Of a stretch of DNA of 64,000 bases, positions 61,771 to 64,000 are shown piece by piece. The translations under genes and the position numbers were made by a program. The stretch is from positions 1,022,199-1,086,198 of the forward strand of contig NZ_JTDN01000002.1 of the NCBI RefSeq assembly GCF_000802385.1, written 5' to 3'. Below the pieces are notes generated by a model, which searched no databases, was not told where the DNA came from, and saw only the letters and a program-made list of their open reading frames with translations. Numbering within the stretch: position 1 is the first letter of the stretch; the number at the start of each line of letters is the position of its first letter. The stretch is from Croceibacterium mercuriale. Lineage in GTDB: Bacteria > Pseudomonadota > Alphaproteobacteria > Sphingomonadales > Sphingomonadaceae.

Positions 61771-63573
61771 ATGACTTTCAACGACCTTCCGCCGACCATC
61801 GGCGCTGCGCTTTCAGCGCAGGGCTATACCGAACCCACCGAAGTGCAGGGCGCGGTCCTGCAGGACGAGGCCCTTGGCCGCGACATGATCGTGTCCGCCC
61901 GCACCGGATCGGGCAAGACGGTGGCCTTCGGCCTCGCCATGGCCGAGAACCTGCTGGACGAAAGCGGCCGGGTGCGGTTTGGCGCCGGCCCACTGGCACT
62001 GATCATCGCCCCCACGCGCGAACTGGCGCTGCAGGTGAGCCGTGAACTGGAATGGCTGTACAGCCAGACGGGAGCGCGCATCGCGACATGCGTCGGCGGC
62101 ATGAACCCGCAGATGGAGCGGCAGGCACTGCGTGCGGGCGCCACCATTGTGGTCGGCACCCCCGGCCGCCTGCGCGATCACCTGGAGCGCGGCGCGCTCG
62201 ACCTGTCGGCGCTGAAGGCGGCCGTCCTGGACGAGGCGGACGAGATGCTGGACATGGGTTTCCGCGAGGATCTGGAAGAGATCCTGGATGCGACCCCGGC
62301 CGAACGGCGCACGCTGCTGTTCTCCGCCACCATGCCGCGCCCGATCGTGGCGCTGGCCCGGCAGTATCAGCGTGATGCGCTGGCGATCTCCACCGTCGGG
62401 CAGGAGCGTGGCCATGGCGACATCTCCTACCAGGCGATGCCCGTCGCTCCGTCCGAAGTCGAGAATGCCGTGGTCAACCTGCTGCGGTACCATGAGGCGG
62501 AGACCGCCATCCTGTTCTGCGCGACGCGTGACAACGTGCGGCGGATGCATGCCACCTTGCAGGAGCGTGGCTTTGCCGTCGTGGCCCTGTCCGGCGAACA
62601 TTCGCAGTCGGAGCGCAATCAGGCGCTGCAGGCATTGCGCGACGGTCGTGCCCGCGTGTGCGTGGCGACCGATGTGGCGGCGCGCGGTATCGATCTGCCG
62701 GGGCTGAGCCTGGTGGTCCATGTGGAAGTGCCGCGTGACGCCGAGGCGTTGCAGCACCGTTCCGGCCGGACAGGCCGCGCGGGTCGCAAGGGGACTGCGG
62801 TACTGGTGGTGCCGTACCCACGTCGCCGTCGGGTCGAAATGCTGCTGCGCAGTGCCGGTGTCGACGCGACCTGGGGCCCGGCGCCCGGCCCGGCGGACAT
62901 CCGCGAGAAGGACCGTGCGCGCCTGATGGAAGCGTTGCTGAAGCCGGTAGAGGCGGATGACGAAGATCGCGCGCTGGCAGCCGTGCTGCTGGAACGGATG
63001 TCGCCGGAAGACATCGCCGCGGCGCTGGTGCGCAGCCACCGTGCCTCCATGCCGGAGCCCGAGGATCTGACGCCCGACATGCCGCGCGAGTCGCGCGACC
63101 GTGACGCGCCGCGCCCCGGGTTCGAAGATGCCGTGTGGTTCCGCATCGATGTGGGCCGGCGCCAGAATGCCGATCCGCGCTGGCTGCTGCCGCTGCTGTG
63201 CCGTCGTGGCCATGCGGCGCGCGGTGATATCGGCGCCATCCGCATCGGGCAGACGGAAACGTTCTTCCAGGTGCCGGGCGGCATTGCCGAGAAGTTCGCC
63301 GGTGCGATCGCCCGGACGGCCGGTCAGGGTGACGGCGAAGGTGGAGACGACGCAGGCGTGCGGATCGAACGGGCACCGGATGGTCCGGGCGATCTCGGCG
63401 CACCACAGCGTCGTCAGCCGGGCAAGCCGTTCCACCGGGGCAAGGCCGCCAATGACGGTCCGCGCCATGGCGGCAAGCCGCATGGCGGCGGCGGGTATCT
63501 CGGCAAGCGCAGCGGAGCTGATGGCGGAGGTCGTCGTAGTGGGCCGCCGCGCGGACGGCCCGGCAAGGGCTGA
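61771..63573 (+). CDS. DEAD-box RNA helicase with DbpA-type RNA-binding domain
   Basis: A 600-residue helicase: ARTGSGKT (44-50), PTRELALQV, DEAD in VLDEADEMLDMGF, SAT in LFSATMP, ARGIDLPG, and HRSGRTGRAG. A DbpA/RRM-like domain follows (VWFRIDVGRRQNADPRWLLP to FQVPGGIAEKF, about 450-515), then a Gly/Arg/Lys-rich tail. The layout is that of DeaD/CsdA, which helps ribosome assembly and RNA decay in the cold. It lies just ahead of an rRNA operon. No Q motif Gln is obvious at the usual place. Confidence 0.93.
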   Translation: MTFNDLPPTIGAALSAQGYTEPTEVQGAVLQDEALGRDMIVSARTGSGKTVAFGLAMAENLLDESGRVRFGAGPLALIIAPTRELALQVSRELEWLYSQTGARIATCVGGMNPQMERQALRAGATIVVGTPGRLRDHLERGALDLSALKAAVLDEADEMLDMGFREDLEEILDATPAERRTLLFSATMPRPIVALARQYQRDALAISTVGQERGHGDISYQAMPVAPSEVENAVVNLLRYHEAETAILFCATRDNVRRMHATLQERGFAVVALSGEHSQSERNQALQALRDGRARVCVATDVAARGIDLPGLSLVVHVEVPRDAEALQHRSGRTGRAGRKGTAVLVVPYPRRRRVEMLLRSAGVDATWGPAPGPADIREKDRARLMEALLKPVEADDEDRALAAVLLERMSPEDIAAALVRSHRASMPEPEDLTPDMPRESRDRDAPRPGFEDAVWFRIDVGRRQNADPRWLLPLLCRRGHAARGDIGAIRIGQTETFFQVPGGIAEKFAGAIARTAGQGDGEGGDDAGVRIERAPDGPGDLGAPQRRQPGKPFHRGKAANDGPRHGGKPHGGGGYLGKRSGADGGGRRSGPPRGRPGKG

Positions 63574-63682
63574 TTCTCGGTTAAGTCCTAGCTGCGGGAG
63601 TGGCCGGGCCACGTCCGCCTGATCCAAAAGCGTTATTTTTCAGCATCTTCTTCCTGGCCCGCAACAAAATTGCCATAGTGTG

Positions 63683-63711
63683 TTGACGGGTCGGGAAGCC
63701 TTCCATATATG
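63683..63711 (+). promoter_or_regulatory. rRNA operon promoter
   Basis: TTGACG (63683-63688), a 17-base spacer and TATATG (63706-63711): near-consensus and well placed for the leader that follows. The sequence around it is AT-rich compared with its surroundings. Confidence 0.8.
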
Positions 63712-64000
63712 CCGTTTCACCGACGGGGCGCTGCCGGTTTTGACCGGCGCCGAACAGTTGGTCGCCAACTTGGACGGACAATCTGACACTCGGTGAAGAT
63801 CGGGTAGGATGGTTGTTCGCTGCAAGGTATTTGGTGGTTCTTTGACATTGTTGATTTTGATGAAGGGACATGTGGGCGACGGCGCCTGCTGCCGGGGGTT
63901 TTAAGGCTCCGGTTGGCAGTAACCAGGTCGTTGCCGGGTTCTGGTGCTCACCACGGGCATCGGGATCTTGAGCATGTTCATTCGTATCCATTACGTTTGA
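63712..64000 (+). other. Leader of an rRNA operon (16S gene begins beyond the window)
   Basis: Downstream of the promoter come a hairpin (GCCGGT/ACCGGC, 63733-63748), a second small one (GTTGG/CCAAC, 63757-63769) and a boxA-like GTTCTTTGACAT (63837-63848), the antitermination signal of rRNA operons. The following GAAGGGACATGTGG (63862-63875) is typical of sphingomonad 16S leaders. The mature 16S start (GAGTTTGATCCTGG) is not reached before base 64,000. Confidence 0.8.

Noticed and set aside
63581..63991. Leftward 136-codon frame opposite the rRNA leader
   Set aside because: It covers the promoter and boxA of the rRNA operon; such frames are frequent false annotations.
1..64000. CRISPR array or insertion sequence
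   Set aside because: I saw no regularly spaced direct repeats, no Cas-like proteins and no transposase-like protein anywhere in the window.

Overview
The window reads as a chromosomal segment of a high-GC alphaproteobacterium, most likely a member of the Sphingomonadales. This is inferred from gene content and style: a 41-residue RpmJ, a TonB-dependent receptor of the type common in sphingomonads, a sphingomonad-like rRNA leader at the right edge, very high GC with GTG/TTG starts, and ATGA/GTGA-coupled gene pairs. No database search was possible, so the species is not named.

Left part (1 to about 13,200): an accessory island ending at a tRNA-Ser(GCU) gene whose 3' end faces the island, the usual arrangement for integration into a tRNA. 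It carries sparse, lower-GC, mostly unrecognised genes: a lipoprotein, a DUF4760-like membrane protein, an SRAP/YedK protein and a decayed second SRAP copy, a nuclease-like secreted protein, two small membrane-protein/partner pairs (one partner HEPN-like), a KilA-N-like phage protein, a DUF2280 terminase-small-subunit-like protein, and a restriction-modification operon. That operon is a DUF6471 protein, a large nuclease-methyltransferase of type ISP style, and a frameshifted third gene. No integrase is visible.

Middle part (13,300 to 37,000): core genes. These are an SbcD/SbcC-like pair, nrdB with two NrdR-like boxes, an osmoprotectant-type ABC transporter with a fused permease/binding protein, an HWE histidine kinase, two leucine-degradation genes (isovaleryl-CoA dehydrogenase and methylcrotonyl-CoA carboxylase beta subunit), ftsH, an M14 peptidase with a lipoprotein, galE, rpmJ, a HAD hydrolase, a membrane-fused spermidine-synthase-like protein, a GST, and the S66 peptidase / comM / acetyltransferase run.

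Right part (37,000 to 64,000): a TonB-dependent receptor; a complete RND efflux operon (MFP, RND, outer-membrane factor) with a divergent TetR regulator and an operator-like inverted repeat; a GH43 glycosidase with a LacI-type operator candidate; an M3 peptidase; a polysaccharide/cell-surface group (ABC exporter, glycosyltransferase, polysaccharide deacetylase, double methyltransferase); lysC, ubiG, a bestrophin-like channel, a serine hydrolase, rimO and a DEAD-box helicase. The window closes inside the leader of an rRNA operon: promoter, hairpins and boxA are present, and the 16S gene should start just beyond base 64,000.
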